This document shows positions 56,743 to 64,000 of a stretch of DNA of 64,000 nucleotides, in pieces (within the stretch, counting starts at the first letter, position 1; each line of letters starts with the position of its first letter). The DNA is from Porphyridium purpureum. Its lineage: Eukaryota > Rhodophyta > Bangiophyceae > Porphyridiales > Porphyridiaceae. The translations under genes and the position numbers were made by a program. A model generated the notes under the pieces. It made no database searches. It was not told the DNA's origin and saw only the letters and a program-made list of their open reading frames with translations. The stretch is from NCBI GenBank assembly GCA_008690995.1, contig VRMN01000001.1, positions 5,456,001 to 5,520,000 on the forward strand, given 5' to 3'.

Positions 56743-58115
56743 GGCGAGAGACCCGTGTCAGACAAGTTTGGAAAAGAAACCACCTGGAAAGCAAGTACAG
56801 CCCGAGAGAGCACGGACCCAGCCTATCTTTCGCACAATGACGGCGAGAAGGCCGACCGATGCAGCAGCAGGATGAATGACGAGGGCGGGCTCATTCGCGT
56901 GTCCGATGGACCAGCAGCAGGTACACCAGAAAAGCCCAACTATGCGCCGCGCACGCCGAACAAAGCACGAGCTGCTATTACCTGGGCAAGACCCCACCCA
57001 CTTATTTGTCAGCCACGGCGCAGGCTCCCCCAATCAACCCACTCGGTGACGCCTCGATCCATACACCACCGACTCGCGCGAGACCCAGACCGAAACCATA
57101 GCCCAGTCTATGCGGCGCGCGACCGTGCCAAAAAGAAAAAAAAGAAAAAGGCCCGCTGCACTCGCGCAACACGCACACGCGCGGGGGGAGCCGAGTATTA
57201 AAAAACGCGCGTTAATTTATTACCAGGCACGTCCATTGATTAACATTGTGTGCGATGTATGGGTGTACAGCGGTTGTGCATCTAACCCTAAGTGTACCTC
57301 AATCACGTGCGTGCGCGCGTGCGTGCGGAAAGTGTACCGTTACGCGGCGTGCTGAATGCGCGTCGCTGTGCGCGCGGGGGCAGCCGAACGTTTCAGCGCG
57401 GGGCCGCGCGGGGCCACGCGTTGAGGCGCGTACGGACCACGCGGTACAGTGTAATGACCTTGCATATGAAATCGTGCGTTTGCTACGAAGCACCATGCAG
57501 GTACAGTGAGATGTGCCTTGTTTGTACGGAGTGTGTTCTCGTTTGGTGCGCGAGTTGGGGTATGGGATTTGGGCTGGTTTTTTGGTATGAACGTGCGAAA
57601 CACACAACACAACGAAGTAGCGGAACCATCACCACCAAAACAACACGAACAAAAAGGTAGACAGGCCAAGAGGAGCGGTTCCAGTTTCGGGGTTGAGCCT
57701 GTGGCGCGTTTGTATGAAAATCGTGCGGCCTTGTGATTTTGGGTCGTTCCGAACTGCTAATTTTACGCGAGGGTTTGTCGTAGCGCGTAGAGAGAAGAGG
57801 GAGAGAACGGGTGGGATGCGGTTTGAGGGCGAGAAAGGGAGAGGGAGAGAGAGAGGGAAAGGACGAGGAGAGAGAGAGCTTTGTGTGGCGGTGTGTGGGG
57901 TTGGGAAGGGTGGGAGGGGAGCGGGGCTGGGGATTGGTTGTGTTGGGACGGAGCGCGTGGCGCGTGGGCCGGGGTGGTAGCAAGGCGGGGAGCGGGGGTG
58001 GCGCCGATCGGGACGCGCGCGGGATCGGGAGTTTGCAACGTGCGGGTGCGTGCGGCGGGGTGCTTGCTTGTTGTGGGGGGTTGATCGGTGCGAGAATCAC
58101 GGGCGCGTCGCAGGG
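56743..58115. other. Long divergent spacer
   Basis: 1.37 kb between PLGG1 and an acidic-protein gene. GTACAGTG pair at 57444 and 57501; ATATGAAATCGTG at 57464 between them, shared with 25391. The 57790-58110 part is very G-rich and purine-biased on the + strand. No supported gene. Confidence 0.55.
57444..57508 (+). promoter_or_regulatory. Paired GTACAGTG motifs
   Basis: Exact octamers at 57444-57451 and 57501-57508, 57 bp start to start, close to the 60-bp spacing of the pair at 9475. The closest genes are PLGG1 (700 bp) and the acidic-protein gene (610 bp). Confidence 0.4.
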
Positions 58116-60140
58116 ATGGAGACGGACGACGTGGCCGCGTCGCCGCCTGCAGAGGTGATGTATGCAAACAAGTCGTTCAAGGAGCGCTTCGAAGAACAGG
58201 TGCGGCAAAAAGAGCTCGACGAGGAAAACGCCGCGCGTCAAAAGGTCGAGGCGAATAGTCTCGCGACGGCCGGCTCGTACAAGAACAAGTTTGAGGAGCA
58301 GGTGCGATTGGCAGAACTCGAAAAGGAGGAGAAGCGCCGCCTGGAGCAGGAAAAGCTGATTAAGGGTTCGACGGAAGCCAAGGAGGCCAACCTGAATAAC
58401 TTTCTGGCTGGGTTTGAAGCCAAGGATGCCGCCGCAGCGTCTGGTCCAGATCTTAAGGCGCTCAAGAGGGAGCGCGAGGAGAAGAGGAAGCGGGAGGAAG
58501 AGGAGAGGAAGATTCGCCAAGCGGCCGCCGCAGAGGCAGCCGCCATAGCCGAAAAGGAAGCAGCGGAGCGAGCCGCCATAGTCGAAATGGAGGCAGCGGA
58601 GCGAGCGGCCTCTGGCCTTCCTGCATTCGAGACGCCGACGCAAGATGCGGCACCGCACTCAGCGGCGATGCCGCGCAGCGGAAGCGCACTGCCAGACAAC
58701 TTTGACGCGCTGGCTGAGGGAATGGTCGATGGGGCGGATGGTCCGGTCTCCGGCAAATCGCTCCCCGTCGCGGATGAGGCTGCCCTGGCTACGATTGAGC
58801 CTGTGACGCCGGCGGAAGCTGAGCCCGAACCGGAGGCGGAACCGGAACCGGAACCAAAGCCTGAACCAGATGTCGAGGACGGCCGCACCGGAATGGTGGA
58901 GGAATTGACAGGCGTGCGCGTTGAAGTGAAGCAAAAGTACGACTCGATCACGATCCCAGGTAAGTACGCACGGAAAAGGCGATTTGCGATCTCGTCGACC
59001 GGCTTGACTGCTTTCATCATGAAGAACGATATTATGATCAGCACAAAGGGAGGCGTGGACGGTGCCAAAGTCAGCCCGCTGTTCTTGAGTGGTCATTCGA
59101 GCCCCGTGCGGTCCATGGAATGGTGCTCCTCCAAGGTCTCGGATCCATTTGAATGTCTTTTCTCGACGGCGGACGATGGAAGCGTGCTCGCCAGCATCAT
59201 TTACGTTGAGCGCTTAGATGAGGGCAGCAGTGTTGTGGCCCTGCACTTGGTCCGACAGGACTCGATCATTCCAAAGGGATCCACAGTCGGTCCGATTAAG
59301 AAATTGATCGTGCGAGGAACGCCGGAAGCAGGCAGGATTTTAATTCTTCCGGAAGCTGGCAGCCGGCTGCTTGTCAAGTCGTATGCGTGCAAGCCGGTGG
59401 CTCCAGAAGCGAAACGGGCAGTTGTCGTACCTGCCGCCGCGGCCGTACCTGAGGACGAAGTAGTTGAAGGCTCTTCCGAGGAAGACGAGGATGAAGGCGA
59501 GAACGGCGAGGCCGGCGACGTTCGCGAGGAGGAAGACGAAAATGCAGAGGACGATGATGTGGATGGAGAACGTGAGCTCCCTGCTGGAGATGATGGTGCA
59601 ATAGCGGACCCGCCGCCATTTGAAGATGCAGAGATTGACGAGGAGCCAACCGAAGATCCTGCCGCTCCATCAGGTGAAAGTGTGGAAGATCCGGAGGTAG
59701 GCGCGCTCGTGGAGGAATCACCAGACGAGGCTGTCGCAGACGAACCGAAGGAGGACGAGCCTGTTGAAGAAACGGAAGAAATGGACGAGTCTCGGCAAAC
59801 AAATGATTTGATGGAAGAATCGACCGAGCCGGAAGCTGGCCCGGAGAGCAGTCTGGGAGCACCAGGCGGTGACATGGTGGAAACAACGGCAGAAGAACCG
59901 CTTCTGAAGACAGACGTGGCGGAACAAAATGAAGAAGAACTGTCGATGCCTCCTCCCCTGCCTCCGGCCATGCCCACGGTCGAAGGTGATGACTTGCCAG
60001 GCGTTCAAAGGTCTGACGCCACTGATACGGCGGCGGCAATCGACGCAGAACGGTTTGAGAACGCTGAGTCTCAGTCGAATGTTGTCGGCACTAACCTGCC
60101 TACTGAATCACACGAGGAGAATCCCGTTGAAGCGCTGTAA
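58116..60140 (+). CDS. Acidic repeat protein with WD-like centre, unknown
   Basis: 675 residues from ATG 58116 (METDDVAASPPAEV). Two near-copies of a charged unit open it: NKSFKERFEEQVRQKELDEE and GSYKNKFEEQVRLAELEKEE, about 42 residues apart. A long Lys/Glu/Arg coiled coil follows (LKALKREREEKRKREEEERK), then EPEPE repeats. The centre, from about residue 285, is ordered: SITIPGKYARKRRFAISSTG, PLFLSGHSSPVRSMEWCSSK, LFSTADDGSVLASIIYVERL; it resembles WD40 strands but too few are seen for a propeller. The last 230 residues are Glu/Asp-rich with Pro-rich PPPLPPAMP near the end. No family recognised; a scaffold role is a guess. Confidence 0.65.
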   Translation: METDDVAASPPAEVMYANKSFKERFEEQVRQKELDEENAARQKVEANSLATAGSYKNKFEEQVRLAELEKEEKRRLEQEKLIKGSTEAKEANLNNFLAGFEAKDAAAASGPDLKALKREREEKRKREEEERKIRQAAAAEAAAIAEKEAAERAAIVEMEAAERAASGLPAFETPTQDAAPHSAAMPRSGSALPDNFDALAEGMVDGADGPVSGKSLPVADEAALATIEPVTPAEAEPEPEAEPEPEPKPEPDVEDGRTGMVEELTGVRVEVKQKYDSITIPGKYARKRRFAISSTGLTAFIMKNDIMISTKGGVDGAKVSPLFLSGHSSPVRSMEWCSSKVSDPFECLFSTADDGSVLASIIYVERLDEGSSVVALHLVRQDSIIPKGSTVGPIKKLIVRGTPEAGRILILPEAGSRLLVKSYACKPVAPEAKRAVVVPAAAAVPEDEVVEGSSEEDEDEGENGEAGDVREEEDENAEDDDVDGERELPAGDDGAIADPPPFEDAEIDEEPTEDPAAPSGESVEDPEVGALVEESPDEAVADEPKEDEPVEETEEMDESRQTNDLMEESTEPEAGPESSLGAPGGDMVETTAEEPLLKTDVAEQNEEELSMPPPLPPAMPTVEGDDLPGVQRSDATDTAAAIDAERFENAESQSNVVGTNLPTESHEENPVEAL

Positions 60141-60542
60141 GTGGACTGAACAGTTATACGAGCCCGTGCACATGTTGGATCGGTTTGATAGACGAAGCGG
60201 CGGTAAGCACCTGTACACGTGCATCTGTGGTCGAAGATGCGTGAACGTGTTTCGTCTGTGAGCTTCCTGTTTTCCGGCGGTCGTCTGGCTGTTCTTGCGC
60301 TCCCTCTGCGAGTAGGTTTTTTGTAATAATTTGCTCTCTTCTCTTCTCATCTACTACGGCGTGGAATATCATTCGCTCGGATCGTTTTCGCATGTGGTCT
60401 GTGGCTCGTGGAATGAATTATAACAAGGCTTTAAACCGCATTTACTTTCTTTCTCCCTTCGTGGTCATCACATTTGCATCACCAACCCTCTCGTGCTCGC
60501 GAGGTGCCCTGCGATGAGGCTTAGAAAGAACAAAGATGACGG
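60141..60542. other. Convergent 3' spacer
   Basis: 400 bp between the acidic-protein stop and the LEU2-type stop. Contains T-rich patches and TTATAACAAGGC at 60418; no gene seen. Confidence 0.45.
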
Positions 60543-61835
60543 CTACTTGGACAGCTGTTCGACCAACGCGGCGCCCATTGCCTTGCAGCCAACTGCCTCG
60601 ATGTTCTTCGCCTTGAGGTCGTTGGACAAGATGTCGCTTGTGCGAATCCCCTTATCGAGTACCGCATTCACGGTTTGCTCGATAAAGTCAGCCGCCTCGG
60701 CCTGATCCAGATCGTAGCGCAGCATCATGGCGCCCGACAGCACGCACGCGATTGGGTTGGCGAGGTCCTTGCCCGCAATATCTGGTGCGGAGCCGTGCAC
60801 GGGTTCGAACATGCCCGGGCCAGACCCATCGCCGAGCGACGCCGACGGTAGCATCCCGAGCGAGCCGACCAGCATCGACGCCTGGTCGGACAGAATATCG
60901 CCAAACATGTTGCCCGTCACAATGGTGTCAAACTGCTTTGGCCAGCGCACCAGCTGCATGGCGCAATTATCGACGTACATGTGCGACAACTCGACGTCAC
61001 TGTACTCTTTGCTGATTTCTGTCACGCGCTCGCGCCACAGCTGGCTGACATCCAGCACGTTGGCCTTGTCAACGGAGCACAGCTTGCCGCCTCGCTTGCG
61101 CGCCGTCTCAAAGCCGACGCGGGCAATGCGGTCCACTTCGTGTTCCCAGTAGATCATGTTGCTGAATCCCTTGCGCTCCTTGCGTTCTTCGTCGTACTCA
61201 ATCCCCTTGGGCGTGCCAAAGTACACATCCCCGGTGAGCTCGCGCACCACCATAATGTTGACGCCATCGACCACTTCTGGTTTGAGCGACGACGCCTCGA
61301 GCAGCTGCGGCACTGTCATCGCGGGCCGCAGGTTGGCAAACAAACCGAGCCCTTTCCGCAGGCCGAGCAGTCCGGATTCCGGTCTCAGGTGTCTCTCGAG
61401 GTTGTCCCACTTTGGGCCGCCGATACACGCCAGCAGCACACTATCCGAGCTCTTGCACAGCTCGAGCGTGGAATCCGGCAGCGGGACACCCGTGGCGTCG
61501 ATCGCGGCTCCGCCGACGGGCGCCTCTTGAAAATCAATGGAGAATCCGAATTTGCGTGCGACGCCATTCAGCACATCGACGGTGACGGCAGAAATCTCTG
61601 GCCCGATGCCATCTCCCGGGAGCAGCGCCACCTTGTACGCGCTCTTCTTCGCGCCGGCCATCATGACGACGCTGCGAGCCGCGCGAGCGCGACTGGACGG
61701 CCGCACGCTCGCATTCCGACGCGAGCGGCCCGCGCATGCAGCGGCGCCGCACTCGCCCGCTCCGCGTGCGCGGGCACTGCTCCCCGCGCGCGCGTCCACG
61801 CGCCCTGCTAACCAGCTCACCACAAACAGAGCCAT
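60543..61835 (-). CDS. LEU2: 3-isopropylmalate dehydrogenase, plastid
   Basis: NAD-dependent oxidative decarboxylation in leucine synthesis. 431 residues from ATG 61835 ([18 protein letters not shown]); the first 60 are Ala/Arg/Ser-rich, a transit peptide. The mature enzyme begins [18 protein letters not shown] and substrate elements: [33 protein letters not shown] (Arg and Tyr/Phe positions), [14 protein letters not shown], and the signature [20 protein letters not shown], then [20 protein letters not shown]. All metal and substrate residues are in place. A longer frame upstream runs into the 9-bp minisatellite and is not coding. Divergent from arginine deiminase. Confidence 0.97.
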   Translation of the reverse strand: MALFVVSWLAGRVDARAGSSARARGAGECGAAACAGRSRRNASVRPSSRARAARSVVMMAGAKKSAYKVALLPGDGIGPEISAVTVDVLNGVARKFGFSIDFQEAPVGGAAIDATGVPLPDSTLELCKSSDSVLLACIGGPKWDNLERHLRPESGLLGLRKGLGLFANLRPAMTVPQLLEASSLKPEVVDGVNIMVVRELTGDVYFGTPKGIEYDEERKERKGFSNMIYWEHEVDRIARVGFETARKRGGKLCSVDKANVLDVSQLWRERVTEISKEYSDVELSHMYVDNCAMQLVRWPKQFDTIVTGNMFGDILSDQASMLVGSLGMLPSASLGDGSGPGMFEPVHGSAPDIAGKDLANPIACVLSGAMMLRYDLDQAEAADFIEQTVNAVLDKGIRTSDILSNDLKAKNIEAVGCKAMGAALVEQLSK

Positions 61836-62440
61836 CCTGGCCAGATCCACACCCCACCGCCCCGCCCCCCCTTGTCCACCGTGCCACTCAACCACCCGCC
61901 ACACCGCCACTCGCGGCGCGACGCATCCGCGATCTCGCCGTGAACCCGCAACAGAACACTCTAACAGTACACTCACCCCCCGGGTGTCCCAACTCCCCCT
62001 CAAACCATGAACCGGTTGAACCAGTTGAACCAGTTGAACCGGTTGAACCAGTTGAACCAGTTGAACCAGTTGAACCAGTTGAACCAGTTGAACAAGTTGA
62101 GCCATGTGAGCCATGTGAGCCGTTTGAGCCGTTTGAGCCGTTAGAGCCGTTTGAGCCGTTTGAGCCGTTTGAGCCGTTCTAGATTTTGTGTGCCATGTGC
62201 GTGGCGGTACGTGGATTCATTCGATTGAGGTGTTGTGGTCTGCTGATAAGAAACGCTGCGTGTGTGTGTTGGCGGACGGCATTGGGGGGAAGCGGCAGAA
62301 CAAGGTTCGGGGGCATGTAAGAACGGGCGTGGTGGTGTGTGGGAGAGTGGGCAGCAGTGGCTGTGGGTTTGGAGATTGGAGAGGAGGAAGCGGGGTGTGG
62401 CTGCACGTGTGGGCGTGCGGTGGCCAGTGTGAGAGGCAAG
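61836..62440. other. Divergent promoter region, LEU2 / ADI, with minisatellite
   Basis: About 600 bp. C-rich next to LEU2, ACAGTACACTC at 61965, then the 9-bp array 62004-62181, then G-rich sequence up to the ADI ATG at 62441. Confidence 0.55.
62004..62181 (+). repeat. 9-bp minisatellite, GTTGAACCA / TTTGAGCCG units, about 20 copies
   Basis: Starts with GAACCGGTTGAACCA units, passes through two or three GTGAGCCAT units and ends with TTTGAGCCG units, so it shows a clear gradient of unit types along the array. Some copies contain the palindrome AACCGGTT. All frames on one strand are open (Val-Glu-Pro, or Val-Gln-Leu on the other). Confidence 0.96.
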
Positions 62441-63838
62441 ATGCGCGTGCAGCAGATCAAGATGGGCGGCGGCACAAAGACCGGCCAGAACCATGAGGTG
62501 GATCGAGCGCGCGTCGTCGTGATCGCCGGGCCCGGGCTGGGCAAGATGATGGGCAGTATGCATCCGGCGGGTTCGCTGTATGAGCGCCCGACAAACATCA
62601 ACAAGGTCGAGGAGGAGATGGCGGGCTTCCGGGCCGTGCTCGAGCAGTCCGGCGTCAAGGTGTACGACGTGCGCGAGGTCCTGCGCTGGAATACGTGCGT
62701 GGGCCACCGCGTCGATTTGGAGGAGATGGCCGCGCGCTGCCTCACGTATGAGCTCGATCGCACAAGCAGCTACGGTATGGCCACCGATGAAAAGGTGCTT
62801 CACTATGTCGGCGAGGAGTACAAGCGCCACGTCATTGAGGAAATGAGCGACGGCCAGCTCGTGAACATCATCATGACAAATCCGACCGTGACCCTGCGCG
62901 AGTCGTACCGCGACACCGGCTTCACTGCGCGATACTCCTTTGACCCGCTATCAAACATCAACTTCACGCGCGACCAGCAGATCACCACGCGAAAGGGCAT
63001 CGTGATGGGCCGCCTGCGCAGCGAGCAGCGCCGTAAAGAGGTGGACGTGCTCGAGTTCTGCCACAGGAAGCTGGGCCTCGAGGTCATCGGGCGCATCCCG
63101 GAACCCGGCTTCTTGGAGGGAGGCGATTTCTTCCCCGTTGGCGAGCACCTGTGCTTGATTGGCGTTGGACCGCGCAGCAACCTGGGGGCGTGCGAGTACA
63201 TGATGAAAAATGACCTGCTTGGAACCTCCAAGGTCGCAGTGGTCAAGGACGAGTTTGAATTGTGCCAGGACAGAATGCATTTGGATACGGTGTTTAACAT
63301 TCTGGACACGGACTGCTGCCTCATGCTCCAGGAAATGATGGGAGAGAACAGTGAAACCCGCCGCATGGTGGACGAGTATCGTCGCGATAGCCCCGATCAA
63401 GAGTACTACCTGGCTCGCGAGAATATCGAGTTCTCCCAGTACATCACTGAGCAAGGCTTCAACATCATTCCCGTGTCTGGTGAGGACCAGCTCAAATATG
63501 GTTGCAACGTTCTGAATCTCGGTAATGGTCTTATTATTGCCGTGCACAAGAAGACCGCCCGAGAAATCAGCCGGTCACCCTTTTTCCGCGGGCAGATCAA
63601 GCTGATTGAATTCCGCGCGATCACAAGCATGTACGGCGCTGTGCACTGCGCGTCCCAAGTGGTGCTTCGCGGCGATGATGACGACGATCGGGTCGCTAAA
63701 CTTCCCGAGATCAAGCCGATCGCAAGGCACGAGATCATGGGCGGTGGTGATTTTGGGACGAGGGATGACGACGCCAAGCCAGCCTCGTTTGCTTCAGCAA
63801 GTGGGTCGTATTTTCCGGAAAGTATGGGTGGCATGTAG
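62441..63838 (+). CDS. ADI: Arginine deiminase
   Basis: Hydrolyses arginine to citrulline and ammonia. 465 residues from ATG 62441 (MRVQQIKMGGGTKTG); longer than the roughly 410 of bacterial ADI, with an extra 35-residue tail after the core. Pentein catalytic set is complete: Asp in NINFTRDQQI, Glu226 in EPGFLEGGDFFPVG, His280 and Asp282 in MHLDTVFNILD, and nucleophile Cys403 in YGAVHCASQVV, closely matching the E224/H278/D280/C406 spacing of the Pseudomonas enzyme. No targeting peptide is evident, so cytosol is the default. Eukaryotic ADI is scattered (some green algae, diplomonads, trichomonads), so its origin here is of interest. Divergent from LEU2. Confidence 0.92.
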   Translation: MRVQQIKMGGGTKTGQNHEVDRARVVVIAGPGLGKMMGSMHPAGSLYERPTNINKVEEEMAGFRAVLEQSGVKVYDVREVLRWNTCVGHRVDLEEMAARCLTYELDRTSSYGMATDEKVLHYVGEEYKRHVIEEMSDGQLVNIIMTNPTVTLRESYRDTGFTARYSFDPLSNINFTRDQQITTRKGIVMGRLRSEQRRKEVDVLEFCHRKLGLEVIGRIPEPGFLEGGDFFPVGEHLCLIGVGPRSNLGACEYMMKNDLLGTSKVAVVKDEFELCQDRMHLDTVFNILDTDCCLMLQEMMGENSETRRMVDEYRRDSPDQEYYLARENIEFSQYITEQGFNIIPVSGEDQLKYGCNVLNLGNGLIIAVHKKTAREISRSPFFRGQIKLIEFRAITSMYGAVHCASQVVLRGDDDDDRVAKLPEIKPIARHEIMGGGDFGTRDDDAKPASFASASGSYFPESMGGM

Positions 63839-64000
63839 CTGCCGTTTACGTGTGTCAGGTGGGCGAAACACGCAGCCGCATGGTTACGCACAAAAAGTTT
63901 ACGGGCGGGTTCGTATTCCGGTGAGTCGCACGCACGTAGAACGAGACTCGCTTGCGCTCCCTCGAGTTCGCTTTGAAGATCATCAATGCCTCCGTTTAAT
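63839..64000. other. 3' flank of ADI at window edge
   Basis: Non-coding as far as seen; no clear polyadenylation hexamer before the window ends. Confidence 0.4.

Noticed and set aside
61836-62114. N-terminal extension of LEU2 with Val-Gln-Leu repeats
   Set aside because: Again minisatellite translation; the ATG at 61835 starts a credible transit peptide.
1-64000. tRNA or rRNA genes
   Set aside because: I looked for GGTTCGAATCC-type T-loops and rRNA core strings and saw none outside coding sequence; a covariance-model scan would be decisive.
1-64000. Transposons, LTR or virus-like elements
   Set aside because: No transposase, reverse transcriptase, integrase or capsid-like frame and no long terminal repeats were noticed.

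Overview
The window looks like nuclear DNA of a compact, gene-dense, intron-poor photosynthetic eukaryote, most likely a unicellular red alga. Nearly every recognisable gene is a single uninterrupted reading frame, spacers are short, and eukaryotic core genes (Mediator, COMPASS, nuclear pore, FANCD2, UFMylation and NEDD8 factors) sit beside nuclear genes for plastid proteins (sigma factor, PLGG1 glycolate/glycerate carrier, RsmG methyltransferase, isopropylmalate dehydrogenase). A sulfotransferase, a GT92 glycosyltransferase and a second type II Golgi-like transferase would suit an alga that exports sulfated polysaccharide. Porphyridium-like mesophilic red algae fit best. That is inference; no marker gene in the window proves it.

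1-9.1 kb: the 3' part of glycyl-tRNA synthetase, a large helical-repeat (OPR-like) protein, a plastid sigma factor, a 1.2 kb pyrimidine-rich spacer, and an alpha/beta hydrolase that lacks its catalytic Asp and His. 9.5-10.1 kb: a probable RCC1-repeat relic. 10-16.6 kb: ENPP-type phosphodiesterase, MED22, a TrmH-family methyltransferase divergent from NUP58, then SENP8 and SAYSD1 on one strand with coding regions overlapping by 17 nt. 16.6-25.2 kb: F-box protein, secreted Cys-rich protein, GNA1, DDAH, a Lunapark-like protein, an unknown disordered protein, and a HEAT-repeat membrane protein. 26-36.8 kb: mitochondrial NFS1, SEH1, a secretory-pathway sulfotransferase, FANCD2, and a small membrane protein. 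36.9-41 kb: a Rossmann-fold protein, a broken sulfotransferase paralogue, a 9-bp minisatellite and ASH2. 41-49.6 kb: a 1.35 kb gene-poor stretch, GT92, a putatively myristoylated cyclophilin, RsmG, and a type II glycosyltransferase-like protein. 49.6-64 kb: CTU2, a membrane-anchored methyltransferase, a small unknown protein, PSMG4, PLGG1, an acidic repeat protein, LEU2-type isopropylmalate dehydrogenase, a second 9-bp minisatellite, and arginine deiminase.

Functional themes: translation and tRNA modification (GARS, CTU2, TrmH; NFS1 supplies the sulfur used by CTU2), plastid gene expression and metabolism, nuclear pore (NUP58, SEH1), ubiquitin-like pathways (SENP8, F-box, SAYSD1), proteasome assembly (PSMG4), guanidine chemistry (DDAH, ADI), and cell-surface glycan synthesis (GNA1, GT92, sulfotransferase). 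The strongest unexplained non-coding signals are an 8-bp GTACAGTG/CACTGTAC motif repeated in spacers, often in pairs, and 9-bp-period tandem repeats placed just upstream of genes. I saw no rRNA, tRNA, CRISPR array, intact transposon or virus-like element.
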